Shown here one piece after another: positions 34,671 through 45,100 of a stretch of 64,000 nt of DNA. The DNA comes from Membranihabitans marinus. Its GTDB lineage: Bacteria > Bacteroidota > Bacteroidia > Chitinophagales > Saprospiraceae. The position numbers were made by a program, and so were the translations under genes. The notes under the pieces are model-generated. The model was not told the origin of the DNA and did no database searches. It saw only the letters and a program-made list of their open reading frames with translations. How positions within the stretch are numbered: position 1 is the first letter of the stretch; every line of letters begins with the position of its first letter. The DNA is taken from NCBI RefSeq assembly GCF_021729155.1, contig NZ_JAJQYA010000003.1, forward strand, positions 62,001 through 126,000. Reading direction: 5' to 3'.

Positions 34671-35631
34671 TCCATAGACTGTCGGTAAATCGATTTCCTT
34701 TATCTATAAAATTATAGACCTCTGAAAACCCTCCAATCTTTGACAATTGTTGGATTTCATCATAATTGAACTTCTTAGAAATCTCGGTGTGGATGTATTC
34801 AAATTGATTAAAATGTATGATGTCTCCGGTTTTAGTAAACTTCACATCTTGATCTATAAGACTGATTAAATAACTTCTTACCTCACCGGTGTCGGGATTG
34901 TAAAAAGAATAAAAATCGAAAGTGGATAAATTGAAATTACCTCCTAAATCCCTGTTTAGCCGTGTCAGTAAATTGAAATTAAATCTTTTAGTGATGCCTT
35001 GACTATCATTGTAGGCGGCGGCAATCACATTGGGATTCTTTCGAAGATCCATACCCACCAACATAGCATCTCCCAAACGGAGATCTCGACCAAAACTCTG
35101 AACCAGATTTTCTATGGTTGGCTTATTGAAATTGCCAATATTGCTTCCCAGATTTAATACCAATACCGCTTCATTTTGAGGAATGAACTGGGCAAGGGCA
35201 TTGTGATAATTGCCAATAATGGGCGAAACTTTAAGATCGGGTAAAGTAGAGGACAATGTATCTTGGATTTGTACAGTTGCTTCCGATGAAATGTCTACAG
35301 GGATATATCTGTTAAACAGAGGGTCTTGTTCAAGAACTTTTAATAATTCTATGGTCTTACTCCCGTCACCTGCACCTAATTCTACAACTGAATAATGGTT
35401 GTCGAAGGGTAAATGTCGATGAATATTTTCACTTTGTGAGGATAGAATTTCATGCTCAGCATCAAAGAGATAATATTCGGGCATCGACATGATTTCTTGA
35501 AAAATTTTACTTCCTATCTCATCGTATAAATACTTGGATGAAATACATTTATCTCGTCGTTTTAGACCCTCTAATATTTCTTCATCCATTACTTGAGATA
35601 AGTTGCCAATCGAATTCCGCTGTATTGCCAT
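34663..35631 (-). CDS. egtD: EgtD-like L-histidine N-alpha-methyltransferase
   Basis: 322 residues. The SAM-binding motif 'VVELGAGDGSKT' (82-93), the preceding 'KYLYDEIGSKIFQEIMSMPEYYLFDAE' and the late 'YIHTEISKKFNYDEIQQLSKIGGF' are characteristic of EgtD, which trimethylates histidine to hercynine. The segment after PEYY differs from the usual PTRTE (here LFDAE), so substrate or kinetics might differ. It overlaps egtB by 43 bp, so the pair is translationally coupled. Confidence 0.9.
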   Translation of the reverse strand: MAIQRNSIGNLSQVMDEEILEGLKRRDKCISSKYLYDEIGSKIFQEIMSMPEYYLFDAEHEILSSQSENIHRHLPFDNHYSVVELGAGDGSKTIELLKVLEQDPLFNRYIPVDISSEATVQIQDTLSSTLPDLKVSPIIGNYHNALAQFIPQNEAVLVLNLGSNIGNFNKPTIENLVQSFGRDLRLGDAMLVGMDLRKNPNVIAAAYNDSQGITKRFNFNLLTRLNRDLGGNFNLSTFDFYSFYNPDTGEVRSYLISLIDQDVKFTKTGDIIHFNQFEYIHTEISKKFNYDEIQQLSKIGGFSEVYNFIDKGNRFTDSLWIK

Positions 35632-36749
35632 TGCATCTGGGGTTTAAAAAAATTTCTATATGTTTTTCTACTGTGATTATCCGATGTAGCTACAGACTGT
35701 CCTTTTAATACCAATTGATTGGACATGAATTTGCCATTGTATTCTCCGACTGCTCCAGGGGCCTTTTCAAAAAAAGGATAGGGAAGATAGGCGCTATTCG
35801 TCCATTCCCATCGCTGCCCCCAATTCAATTCATCTGCCGCTGCTTCCCACTCAAATTCCGTAGGCAATCGCAGGTTTTTCCACTCGGCATAGGCCGAGGC
35901 TTCGTACTGACTAATATGACAAAGTTGAGCCTTTTGATCGATGGGCAATAATCCTTTTAAGGTGTATTGTAGCCATTCTTCACCTTTTTTATGCCAATAC
36001 ATGGGCTGACTAATCTTTTCGGTTTGCAGCCAAGTCCAACCATCATCAAGCCAAAGATCGGGATTTTTATATCCTCCCGCTTCGATGAACTCAATATATT
36101 CTCCATTCGTAACCAATGCTTTTGATATAGAAAATGGATGAAGATAAACCTGGTGTTTGCCCAATTCATTATCGTAACAAAATTCCTCTCCTTTATGCCC
36201 AATGTCGACCACACCGCCTGGATGTTCTAGCCAACCCGTTTCACTATTATATGTAGTCGCCAAGGAAGTAGTTTTGTCGTAAGCAGGAAATATACTTTGA
36301 TGCCCCAACATGTATTTGATGTCAGTCCATAACAACTCTTGGTGTTGTTGTTCGTGGTGACATCCTAGAACGATAAGATCTCTGACCTCGTCACTGAGAT
36401 GGTCATTGTCCATAAGCTTCCTCATATGTCGATTGACATAATCTCTGTATTCGTAAATCTGCTCTACAGGTGGTCTGGTCATAAAACCCCGTCGTACTCG
36501 CAACAGCCGCTCACCCATGGTCTGGTAATAAGAATTAAAAAGGAAGGCAAAATCCGGATGAAATTCTCGGTAATTATCAAGGTATTTATTCAATATAAAA
36601 GCTTCAAAAAACCAAGTAGTGTGACCCAAATGCCACTTCGCAGGACTGGTGAACTCCACTACTTGTACTACATAGTCCTCCGATGAAAGTGGACTACAGA
36701 TAGCTTCTGTTCGAGCTCTTATGCGATCGTAAAAAGTGTTGGTTGTCAT
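35589..36749 (-). CDS. egtB: EgtB-like ergothioneine-type sulfoxide synthase
   Basis: About 386 residues from Met at 36749 ('MTTNTFYDRIRARTEAICSPL'); the frame extends 17 codons further. The N-terminal DinB-like half carries the mononuclear-iron ligands HLGH and HHEQQHQE (HxxxHxE). The C-terminal half is a formylglycine-enzyme/sulfatase-modifying fold ('LRLPTEFEWEAAADELNWGQRWEWTNSAYLPYPFF'). EgtB joins hercynine to a thiol donor with O2. With EgtD it forms the core of ergothioneine synthesis. No EgtC, EgtA or PLP-lyase EgtE lies in this window, so the pathway may use cysteine directly and finish with an enzyme encoded elsewhere. Confidence 0.9.
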   Translation of the reverse strand: MTTNTFYDRIRARTEAICSPLSSEDYVVQVVEFTSPAKWHLGHTTWFFEAFILNKYLDNYREFHPDFAFLFNSYYQTMGERLLRVRRGFMTRPPVEQIYEYRDYVNRHMRKLMDNDHLSDEVRDLIVLGCHHEQQHQELLWTDIKYMLGHQSIFPAYDKTTSLATTYNSETGWLEHPGGVVDIGHKGEEFCYDNELGKHQVYLHPFSISKALVTNGEYIEFIEAGGYKNPDLWLDDGWTWLQTEKISQPMYWHKKGEEWLQYTLKGLLPIDQKAQLCHISQYEASAYAEWKNLRLPTEFEWEAAADELNWGQRWEWTNSAYLPYPFFEKAPGAVGEYNGKFMSNQLVLKGQSVATSDNHSRKTYRNFFKPQMQWQYSGIRLATYLK

Positions 36750-36813
36750 ATTTTCAAGATAAAGGATTGAGGAATTAATTTGTTTAAAAATACCCCACAA
36801 TTATGAAAAATAT

Positions 36814-37212
36814 CTACCAAGTTTTTAAGCCATCAAAAATTTCAACCTTGGACCAAAGATGTTCACTTTCTTCAACAAAAGTTTTGTGAACGGGCTCAGA
36901 TTGATATTTGTCATGGGCTTCTTTGTCTTCGAAACTGACGATTAAACAGTAAGTCCATGTATTGTTTACCACTTCTCTTGGAGTATGGGCTGGTGTTCCG
37001 AGATAACGTGTCATTACGTAGTCTGAGGATTGAATAAACTTGGTGATGGATTTTTCAAAAGCAGCTCGATCTGCTTCGCTTTCTGGATTGTTTAAATAAA
37101 AATAAACGGAATGTGTAAAATTACCTTGCATATTGTCATTGGGTTCTATACATGATTGAAATAAAAATGCTAAGATAAAAGTATAAAATATTGATTGGAT
37201 AAGGTTTTTCAT
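36814..37212 (-). CDS. Dabb-domain lipoprotein
   Basis: 132 residues. A lipoprotein signal peptide ends with the lipobox FQSC (~18-21). The remainder is a stress-responsive alpha/beta-barrel (Dabb) domain: 'FTHSVYFYLNNPESEADRAAFEKSITKFIQS...WTYCLIVSFEDKEAHDKYQSEPVHKTFVEES'. Dabb proteins form dimeric barrels and some bind heme or small hydrophobic ligands, but no function can be assigned. It lies ~65 bp upstream of egtB on the same strand. Confidence 0.82.
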   Translation of the reverse strand: MKNLIQSIFYTFILAFLFQSCIEPNDNMQGNFTHSVYFYLNNPESEADRAAFEKSITKFIQSSDYVMTRYLGTPAHTPREVVNNTWTYCLIVSFEDKEAHDKYQSEPVHKTFVEESEHLWSKVEIFDGLKTW

Positions 37213-37321
37213 TAGATGATTTTTTATTAGCTATATAATCTATACAATTCATTAAAGATATTGAATCGATTTTGTTTTTTCATCTTTAGAACTATAGTCT
37301 GTAGAGATCTTCGGGTCAAAT

Positions 37322-37954
37322 TTAACCTTTTGTCAACATATAATAGATGGCGGCATAGTGACAGGCCGTTCCCATGATAACAAATAAATGCCAGATATTA
37401 TGGTAGTAGAGTTTGTCGTCTTTCTTAAAAAAATATACACCAACAGAATAGGATACGCCCCCAATGGCAATTAAAGACAAAACAAGAGCCGAAGTGTTTT
37501 TCCACATTGGAACAGCTATAAATACAATCATCCAACCCAGAAAAACATAGATAATGGTACTGATATTATGGTATTTATTGGTAAACCATAGCTTTAGAAT
37601 GGCTGCTAAAAAAATCAAACTCCATTGGACGATTAAAAATATCATGGAATGTCTTGGAGGGAGATAGTAAAGAACAATAGGGGTGTAAGTGCCTCCTATG
37701 AGAAAGAATATCCCAATATGGTCCAATATTCGCCATAAGTGTTTAGTCGTCGGAGGATGGATTATGTGGTAAATAGAGGAGGAGAAATAGGATAAAAATA
37801 TTCCCAATAAAAATACAGCTACACTATAATTTATATTTTCGGTCGTATTTAAATAAAGTATTGATGGTGAAATCCATAGAAATATTATTAATGCTAAAAA
37901 ATGTGTTGCAAAATTTATATATTCTTCTCTTTTAGTTTGAGGTCTGGACTTCAT
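37322..37954 (-). CDS. Hemolysin III / PAQR-type seven-helix membrane protein
   Basis: 210 residues with seven hydrophobic segments. The family's conserved polar residues are present: 'SSSIYHII', 'LDHIGIFFLIGGTYTP' and the final 'IWHLFVIMGTACHYAAIYYML'. These His/Asp residues form the metal site of PAQR/ceramidase-like proteins. Bacterial YqfA/HlyIII members have poorly defined roles in membrane homeostasis; 'hemolysin' is historical. The gene is monocistronic as far as can be seen. Confidence 0.9.
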   Translation of the reverse strand: MKSRPQTKREEYINFATHFLALIIFLWISPSILYLNTTENINYSVAVFLLGIFLSYFSSSIYHIIHPPTTKHLWRILDHIGIFFLIGGTYTPIVLYYLPPRHSMIFLIVQWSLIFLAAILKLWFTNKYHNISTIIYVFLGWMIVFIAVPMWKNTSALVLSLIAIGGVSYSVGVYFFKKDDKLYYHNIWHLFVIMGTACHYAAIYYMLTKG

Positions 37955-38281
37955 GCTTAAAATTACAATTAATTAATATTTATTATATACCTGTTGAGAA
38001 CAATATTAGTTTTCATTTTTTACAGTTTGTATTGGTTGTTTTACAAATTGAACGTGGTAAATGAACTGCGTTGAAATAATATTTTATAGATTCGGTTTTC
38101 GTATCGGTTCAAACAGATTTTATGTAATGTACAATTGCTTTTTTTTATATATTGTTGCGATAGAGGTCAGGAATTTTAATTGTACATTCCTGTAATTATA
38201 GCCTTTTATTTATACAGATATGCAACCTATTCGTGTGTTGAAATTAAAACTATCATAAGCGATTCTAAATAAATTAAAAAA
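37955..38281. other. Divergent intergenic region
   Basis: 327 AT-rich bases between the HlyIII-type gene and the aldo/keto reductase, which are transcribed away from each other. It must contain both promoters. I see no strong palindrome and no gene. Confidence 0.4.
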
Positions 38282-39235
38282 ATGAAAAATTTAAGTTTTT
38301 TAAATGGCGATCAGATGCCAATTATTGGTTTGGGAACATGGAAATCAGAGCCAGGTCAGGTTTATACTGCAGTGACTCAAGCCATAGAAATGGGCTATCG
38401 TCATATCGATTGTGCTGCCATTTACGGCAATGAAAAAGAAATAGGCCAAGCTATTCACGACGTAATAGAGAAGGGAATAGTGAAAAGAAGTGATTTATGG
38501 ATTACTTCAAAGTTGTGGAATAGTGCTCATAAATATGCTGCGGTTGAAGAGGCCTTGCGTAAAACTTTGACCGATCTACAACTCGACTACCTAGATTTAT
38601 ATTTAATTCACTGGCCAGTGGTCCTAAAGGATGATGTGGTCTATCCCAGCAAAGGCAGCGATTTCGTCCCTTTATCAGAACTTCCACTGGAAGAAACATG
38701 GCGAGCAGTAATTGAAATGAAAGATTTAGGTATTATTAGACATGCCGGGGTGTCTAATTGTAACAGTGCCAAAATAGAACAATTGATTGCCATTACAGGA
38801 AGAGTTCCCGAACTGAACCAAGTGGAAATGCATCCCTACTTGCAACAACCAGAACTGGTAGAATATTGCCAATCCAAGAACATTCATTTGACGGCATATT
38901 CACCTTTGGGCAGTAATGATCGCCCGTCGAGATATAAGGATTTGGGACCGGTCCTATTAGAAGACAAAGTCGTGGTACAGATGGCGGCAGACAAAGGAGT
39001 GAGTCCTGCTCAAATATTGATTGCTTTTGCCATTCATCGAAATATATCTGTAATCCCTAAATCGGTTAATCCAAAGAGATTGGCAGAAAACTTAGCGGCC
39101 AAAGAAGTAAGTCTTTCTGACGCTGAAATGGAACAATTATATCAATTGGACAAAGCGACGAGATATATTGATGGAAGTATTTGGATGATGGAGGGTTCTT
39201 CTTATACCAAAGAAAATCTTTGGGAAGGTTTATAA
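38282..39235 (+). CDS. Aldo/keto reductase
   Basis: 317 residues, a TIM-barrel NADPH-dependent reductase. Motifs: 'MPIIGLGTWKS', 'GYRHIDCAAIYGNEKEIG' (catalytic Asp and Tyr), 'LWITSKLWNSAH' (Lys), 'LDLYLIHWPV' (His), and the cofactor-phosphate segment 'ISVIPKSVNPKRLAENL'. It reduces aldehydes or ketones; the close match to the AKR1/AKR2-type pattern suggests broad carbonyl or aldose substrates. It is followed by an exporter on the same strand with ~100 bp between. Confidence 0.94.
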   Translation: MKNLSFLNGDQMPIIGLGTWKSEPGQVYTAVTQAIEMGYRHIDCAAIYGNEKEIGQAIHDVIEKGIVKRSDLWITSKLWNSAHKYAAVEEALRKTLTDLQLDYLDLYLIHWPVVLKDDVVYPSKGSDFVPLSELPLEETWRAVIEMKDLGIIRHAGVSNCNSAKIEQLIAITGRVPELNQVEMHPYLQQPELVEYCQSKNIHLTAYSPLGSNDRPSRYKDLGPVLLEDKVVVQMAADKGVSPAQILIAFAIHRNISVIPKSVNPKRLAENLAAKEVSLSDAEMEQLYQLDKATRYIDGSIWMMEGSSYTKENLWEGL

Positions 39236-39336
39236 CTGCGTTTAACTACAATAATTCAATCACAAAGGATAAACGTGGTTGGCTAAAAAAATAATTTACT
39301 AGAGGGGATAATGCGTTAATCGCGATTAGGAGTTGT

Positions 39337-40539
39337 ATGAAAAAAAGAACATCGAATAGTTATTGGGGATTGATACTCATATTAGGATCTATGTCAGCCA
39401 TAGGTCCCTTGAGTATCGACCTCTATTTGCCTGCTTTTAATGATATAGCACGGGATTTAAACACCGATTTACCTCATGTAGCCTATACGCTTTCTAGTTA
39501 TTTTTTAGGTATTGGAATTGGTCAGCTAATCTTTGGACCCATAACAGATCGCTTCGGTAGAAAGTGGCCCACCGTCATTGGGTTGTTTGTATTCGGGATA
39601 ACTGCTGCTTTTATTTATCTAACACCTACTATAGAAGCTTTTATTGGAGCGAGGATTATTATGGCATTGGGAGGATGCATAGGAATGATTACGAGTAAGG
39701 CTATGGTTCGAGACTTGTTTCCCCCGGACAAATCAGCACAGGTATTTTCTGTACTGATGTTGGTCATGGGTATTGCTCCTGTGGTTGGGCCTACATTGGG
39801 AGGAGTCATGGTAGCTCAGTATGGTTGGCGATCTATATTTGTTTTTTTGACCTTATATGCTACCTTGGTTTTTTTAGCAGTTTTGTTATTGTTAAAAGAA
39901 ACCCGCGGTCCTGACAAGAACGTATCCTTGGGCTTATTGTCTATTTTGCGCGAATACAAAGCAGTGCTTAGCAATGCCTGGTTTATAAAATTTAGTATTT
40001 CCGGTTCTCTTGCTTATGCCGGTATGTTTGCCTATATCAGCGGCGCTAGTTTTATATATCTCGATGTCTTCGGACTAAGTCAACAACAGTTTGGATGGAC
40101 CTTTGGATTAAATGCCGGAGGCTATATTTTGGGTGCTCAGTTAAACGGTATTTTTTTGCGAAAATGGTCTAGTGTCAAGGTCTGTCAACGCACAATGATG
40201 ATTCAATTTGTGATAGCCATTGTTATGGTAGTCATCTGCTGGCGTACAGGTTGGTTGTTTTGGGGAGCGAGTATTGGTATTTGGTTTTACTTGTTTTGCC
40301 TGGGATTTATCACGCCCAATACTACGGCTCAAGCCCTTGTCCCTTTTCAATCCAAAGCGGGAATGGCATCGGCGATGATCGGCAGTATGCAAATGGTGTC
40401 AGGAGCCTTGATTTCCTTACTCGTCAGCTCTCTTATCGGAACAACAATTCTGCCCATACTCTGTGTTATGTTGGGTGCATCTTGCATTGGAATGCTGGTT
40501 TTGAATGGAGAAAAAATTTTAGCGCTAAGTAGAAGTTGA
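39337..40539 (+). CDS. Bcr/CflA-type multidrug efflux MFS transporter
   Basis: 400 residues, 12 predicted transmembrane segments. 'MSAIGPLSIDLYLPAFNDIARDL' and 'GQLIFGPITDRFGRKWP' (loop 2-3 motif) are the hallmarks of the DHA1 Bcr/CflA subfamily, and 'VMGIAPVVGPTLGGVM' is motif C of drug:H+ antiporters. It sits in the inner membrane and exports drugs or sulfur compounds such as cysteine in known relatives. Start ATG at 39337. Confidence 0.93.
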   Translation: MKKRTSNSYWGLILILGSMSAIGPLSIDLYLPAFNDIARDLNTDLPHVAYTLSSYFLGIGIGQLIFGPITDRFGRKWPTVIGLFVFGITAAFIYLTPTIEAFIGARIIMALGGCIGMITSKAMVRDLFPPDKSAQVFSVLMLVMGIAPVVGPTLGGVMVAQYGWRSIFVFLTLYATLVFLAVLLLLKETRGPDKNVSLGLLSILREYKAVLSNAWFIKFSISGSLAYAGMFAYISGASFIYLDVFGLSQQQFGWTFGLNAGGYILGAQLNGIFLRKWSSVKVCQRTMMIQFVIAIVMVVICWRTGWLFWGASIGIWFYLFCLGFITPNTTAQALVPFQSKAGMASAMIGSMQMVSGALISLLVSSLIGTTILPILCVMLGASCIGMLVLNGEKILALSRS

Positions 40540-40894
40540 AAATTATGATGGGATTATTTTTAATCCCTCTATTATAATTTCATCTTAATTAAGCGGTTAT
40601 ATCTGGATTTTTTCAAGTTGACTTTCTTAGATAAAAAGAATGTTTGCGCAAACATTGGTATTAATTTTTCTATATTTAGGCTTAATTATTTTTTCATTCA
40701 GTGATATCGATGGATTGATCGGTATCTATAAGCCTATTCCTTTTTTAATTTTAAGGAGTATGGAGTAAATATTCATGTGGTTTATTCCGTTGAATACCAA
40801 GATGAAAAATTATTTAGCTAAAAGACAAAGGTCTATTATGTATGAGTATGGGGAATAATCCCCTTTTTTACAACAGCACACATTATTTTTAATT
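40540..40894. other. Intergenic region with a strong palindrome
   Basis: 355 AT-rich bases upstream of the oxidoreductase/DUF1080 pair. The only notable element is the 18-bp perfect palindrome at 40639-40656. No gene seen. Confidence 0.5.
40639..40656. promoter_or_regulatory. Perfect 18-bp palindrome, candidate LacI-type operator
   Basis: AATGTTTGCGCAAACATT is a perfect inverted repeat centred on CG, the form typical of LacI/GalR-family operators. It lies ~240 bp upstream of the Gfo/Idh/MocA gene and ~100 bp after the transporter stop. No LacI regulator is encoded nearby. Confidence 0.5.
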
Positions 40895-42154
40895 ATGAAA
40901 AAAGATAGTAGAAGAAATTTTTTAAGAACATCGACTATGGCTGCCGCCGCCTTCTATATCGTGCCTCGTCATGTATTGGGAGGACAGGATTTTGTGGCAC
41001 CATCAGATCAATTGACCAAAGCCGTTGTTGGTGTTGGTGAGATGGGGAAAGGACATCTAAATTATGAAGGTAGAACCATTGCCATCTGTGATGTCGATAA
41101 AAGTCATTTAGCTGCAGCCTTAAGTAAGGCAGGTAAAGGAGTGACTACCTATAGCGATTATCGAGAATTGTTGTTAAATAAAGATATCGACGTAGTCCAC
41201 ATAGCTACCCCTCCACATTGGCATGGCCTAATGGCTGTTGATGCTGCCAAAGCGGGTAAAGATATATGGTGTGAAAAACCGATGACGCGAACCATTGGCG
41301 AAGGACAGGCCGTTATAGATGCCGTCAAAAGACATGGGAGTATGTTTCGACTTAATACTTGGTTTCGCTTTAGAGCTGGATTTTATGGCATGGGTGTGCC
41401 CGTAGAACCAATTAAAAAATTAGTTGAAAACAGAGTTTTTGGATGGCCTCTTAAGGTGACCATTAGTGGAGTAACAGGGTTTAATTGGAAATTTTACTGG
41501 AGCGGAAAAACCAATCTTGAGTCTCAACCGATTCCCGAAGAATTGGATTATGATATGTGGCTAGGGCCAGCACCTTATAAACCGTACAATAAAGAAAGAG
41601 TACATTTGAATTTTAGAGGATATTGGGATTATGATGGCGGAGGTCTCGGAGATATGGGACAACACTATATGGATCCAGTTCAATACTTATTGGAAAAGGA
41701 CGACACCAGTCCTATCAGTGTGGAAATCGATGCTCCACAACAACATCCAGAAGCCGTTGGGTCATGGCGTCGAATCACTTATACCTATGAGGATGGATGT
41801 CAAATTATTTTAGATGGAGAAAATAAAGACAAGGATGCCGTATTTATAGAAGGGCCAGATGGAACTTTGACCAAAGGTATGAAATCTTCTATCCCCAATA
41901 TCTTTGGTGTGATTGATGAATTGCCAGATCCAATACCACAAATGGTTTCATTTAGTGAGTCGGTAAAAACCAGACAAAAATTTGCTCTCAATGAATTAAA
42001 TGGTCATCGTAGCTGTACGCTGATCAATATGGGTAAGATCGCACTTCGATTGGGGCGCAATCTTAAATTTAATCCCCAAACTCAGACATTTATCGATGAT
42101 GAGGGGGCCAATAATTTAATCCATCAACCAATGCGCGGTCATTGGTCAATTTAA
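40895..42154 (+). CDS. Tat-exported Gfo/Idh/MocA-family oxidoreductase
   Basis: 419 residues. The N-terminus 'KKDSRRNFLRTSTMAAAAFYIVPRHVLGG' is a twin-arginine signal, so the folded, cofactor-loaded enzyme should act in the periplasm. A Rossmann domain follows ('KAVVGVGEMGKGHL', 'AICDVD', 'DVVHIATPPHWHG', 'DIWCEKPMTRTIGEG' with the family EKP motif), then the C-terminal beta-sheet domain ('GGGLGDMGQHYMDPVQYLL'). Such exported members oxidise or reduce sugars and often pair with DUF1080 hydrolases, as here (24-bp gap to the next start). Substrate unknown. Confidence 0.92.
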   Translation: MKKDSRRNFLRTSTMAAAAFYIVPRHVLGGQDFVAPSDQLTKAVVGVGEMGKGHLNYEGRTIAICDVDKSHLAAALSKAGKGVTTYSDYRELLLNKDIDVVHIATPPHWHGLMAVDAAKAGKDIWCEKPMTRTIGEGQAVIDAVKRHGSMFRLNTWFRFRAGFYGMGVPVEPIKKLVENRVFGWPLKVTISGVTGFNWKFYWSGKTNLESQPIPEELDYDMWLGPAPYKPYNKERVHLNFRGYWDYDGGGLGDMGQHYMDPVQYLLEKDDTSPISVEIDAPQQHPEAVGSWRRITYTYEDGCQIILDGENKDKDAVFIEGPDGTLTKGMKSSIPNIFGVIDELPDPIPQMVSFSESVKTRQKFALNELNGHRSCTLINMGKIALRLGRNLKFNPQTQTFIDDEGANNLIHQPMRGHWSI

Positions 42155-42177
42155 TTCATCTAAAACACAATTTTCAT

Positions 42178-45100
42178 ATGAAAAAATTAAATATACTATT
42201 ACTTGCCTTTTTATTGGGTTTTGGGGGGCTGGTTCATGGGCAGGACCAACGGAGTTTTGAAACCAAGGTTGCCGATGTATTAAATGTCTTACCGGCCAAT
42301 GATATTACTTCACTTTCCAAATCCACACAAGATCTTGTCAACTTAGGACCTGATGTAGTGGGAGAGTTAATAGAGCTGTACAAGACGGTGGATGCCGATC
42401 AGCGGCCTAAATTAGAGTATGCATTTTCAGCTCTTGGGAAATATTTGTCCAAATCTTCTGCCGAAATTAGGTCGCAATTTGCAAGCCCTTTTATTGAGGA
42501 AATATTAAAGAATGAGGACGAGGATTTAAGTAGAACTTTATTGGAAGAGTTATCTCTTTTTATCGGTAAAGATCAAGTCGGTCAATTGGCAGAATTACTC
42601 GGTGATCAAAAATTGCAAATGCCGGTCTTGGATATTTTTGAAAAATTTCCAAGTATCGAAAATGGGAGTTTGATTGCAGATAATATGTCGAAGTACGGCA
42701 ATAGGAGTAAATTTAAAGCCTATAAGTTACTCGCCAATCCAGCATATGGTCAAACTCAACTGGTATTGAATTCTCGTTATGCCAGCTCATATAACAATTT
42801 GGGAAAATTGGTCATGGTCGGAATGGCCGAAACTGGTGATGAGGAATATTATAGTTATTTCGAAGATCAGGCGAAGTCTCTATCTGATGAATTTACCGCT
42901 GATGCGATTTTAAAATACAGCGAGAAATTAGCTATGGTTGGTCAAGAAAAACAAGCTGTTCTTCTGTTGGAAGAAATGTACAACAGTGAAGAGAACAACG
43001 ATAGAAATAAGGCCCTCGCCCTAAAAGGCTTGATCCAATTAGCCCCTACCAACTTAACGGCTATTCTAAAATCAGCATTGGCAACTACCTCCCAAGAAAT
43101 TGGAGTGGCGGCAGCTCATGGTTTGGACTTGGTAGATGAAGCTACACTGTCTGCCGTGGCACCGACCTTGATGTCTGCACCCAGTATGGCCAAGGCCAAT
43201 GGCATAAGGATTTTGTCTAGAAGAAATTATAGTGGTACGGCTAATTTAGCAGCTTCATTATTGAAGGATAGTGACGCTCAAGTAAGAGGAGAAGCAGTTA
43301 TAGCTTATGCTATAGCTAAAGGGAAATCCGGACAAAAGGAAATATTAGATTTTATTCAATCCAATGAAGATCCACATGCGGTTAAGTCTGGAGTGACGGC
43401 ATTGAAAATGGTGACTGATCAAACCAATATAGATGCAGTGGCTAGTCAATTGAATAGTTTGAATAGTGAACAGCAGACCTTGGTGATTCCAGTGATTGGA
43501 ATGAGGGGAGATCAGCGATATTTCGATCAAATTTTATCCATTGCCAAATCCCAGACTGGAGAATTGCAAGGAAGTGCATTGAAAGCCTTAGGAGACTTGG
43601 GTGAAGATACAGAGGTGACTCCATTTTTGGATTTGATCGGTCAATTAGAGGAAGAAAACCTAGTGATTGCTCAATCATCTTTGGATAAAATTTTGAAAAA
43701 TAGTTCTTCAAAAAGATGGCAGGGAAATTTGTTGACGGCTTTGAGTCAGACAGATAATATTAAATATATTCCCTTTTTGACTTATCTAGAAACTCCTGAA
43801 GCTTTGTCGATGTCGAAGAAAATATTAGCTGGCTCAGATCACAAGAGCAAGAAAGTACTCTTGGAAAAATTAAATCAATGGCCCCAGGCGGAGTTGATCG
43901 AACCTATTGCTGATATTATTGATGGATTTCAGTTTAGAGAAACCGCCTTTAAAACCTTGATGAATACGATTAATGGTAGCGATATAGCTGACGAAAGAAA
44001 GCTCTTACTATTACAGAAGTATTACGAAACCATAGCCATTATTGATGCTGAAAAAGCAGCTATTATCAACGCTATAGGTCAATATAAATCGTTTTACACC
44101 TTGTTGATTCTTGAGAAATATTTTGAAGATCCTTCCGCTGTTGTCCAGAATGCAGTAGCTAAAAGTGTGATGAAAGTAGTGATGCCAGATGCTCAAAACG
44201 AAGGGGGGATGATGGATTCTTTGGCGATTAAATTATTGGAAAAAGCAAAATCAGTAATATCTGGAGATGAATCTTCTTATTCTGCAGAAAATATTGCTGT
44301 TTACTTAGCTTCATTGTCCAAGGAAGAAGTACCTGAATATGAGTCTATGTTCAACGGAAAAGATTTGACGGGTTGGCAAGGATTTATCGCCAATCCCAAG
44401 GCCTTGAAATCATTGTCCGGGGCAGAATTGGAAAGAAAAACCAAAGAGGCCAATGATTTGATGAATAAACATTGGTGGGTAGAAGATGGAACCATTAGAT
44501 TTAAAGGGAAAGGACAGAATCTGGTTTCAGTAAAGAATTATGGAAATTTTGAAATGATTGTCGATTGGAAAATTGGATATAAGGGGGATAGCGGTATCTA
44601 TCTAAGAGGTACACCACAAGTTCAGATTTGGGATATATCTCGAGTAGATGTAGGTGCTCAAGTCGGTTCTGGAGGTTTGTACAATAACAAAGTTCACAAA
44701 AGTACTCCATCTAAAGTGGCTGATATGCCAGTAGGAGAATGGAATCACATGAAGATTCGAATGACGGGAGAAATCGTGTCGGTGTGGTTGAATGGCGAAT
44801 TGGTGGTCGATCAAGTGGTGATGGAAAACTACTGGGATAGAGATATGGCCATTTTCCCAACTGGCCCTATTGAGTTGCAAGCACATGGCACTGATATTGG
44901 TTTTAGAAATATTTATGTGAAAGAGATTCCATCTGGTGATGATTTATTGACGGATGAAGAAAAAGCCAGTGGATTTAAACCATTGTTCAACGGATACAAT
45001 CTCGATGGTTGGGTAGGCAATAAAGAACAGTACAAAGCTGTCGATGGAATGTTGACTGTCGATCCTAAGGCAAGTGGAAACAGTGGTAATTTGTACACAG

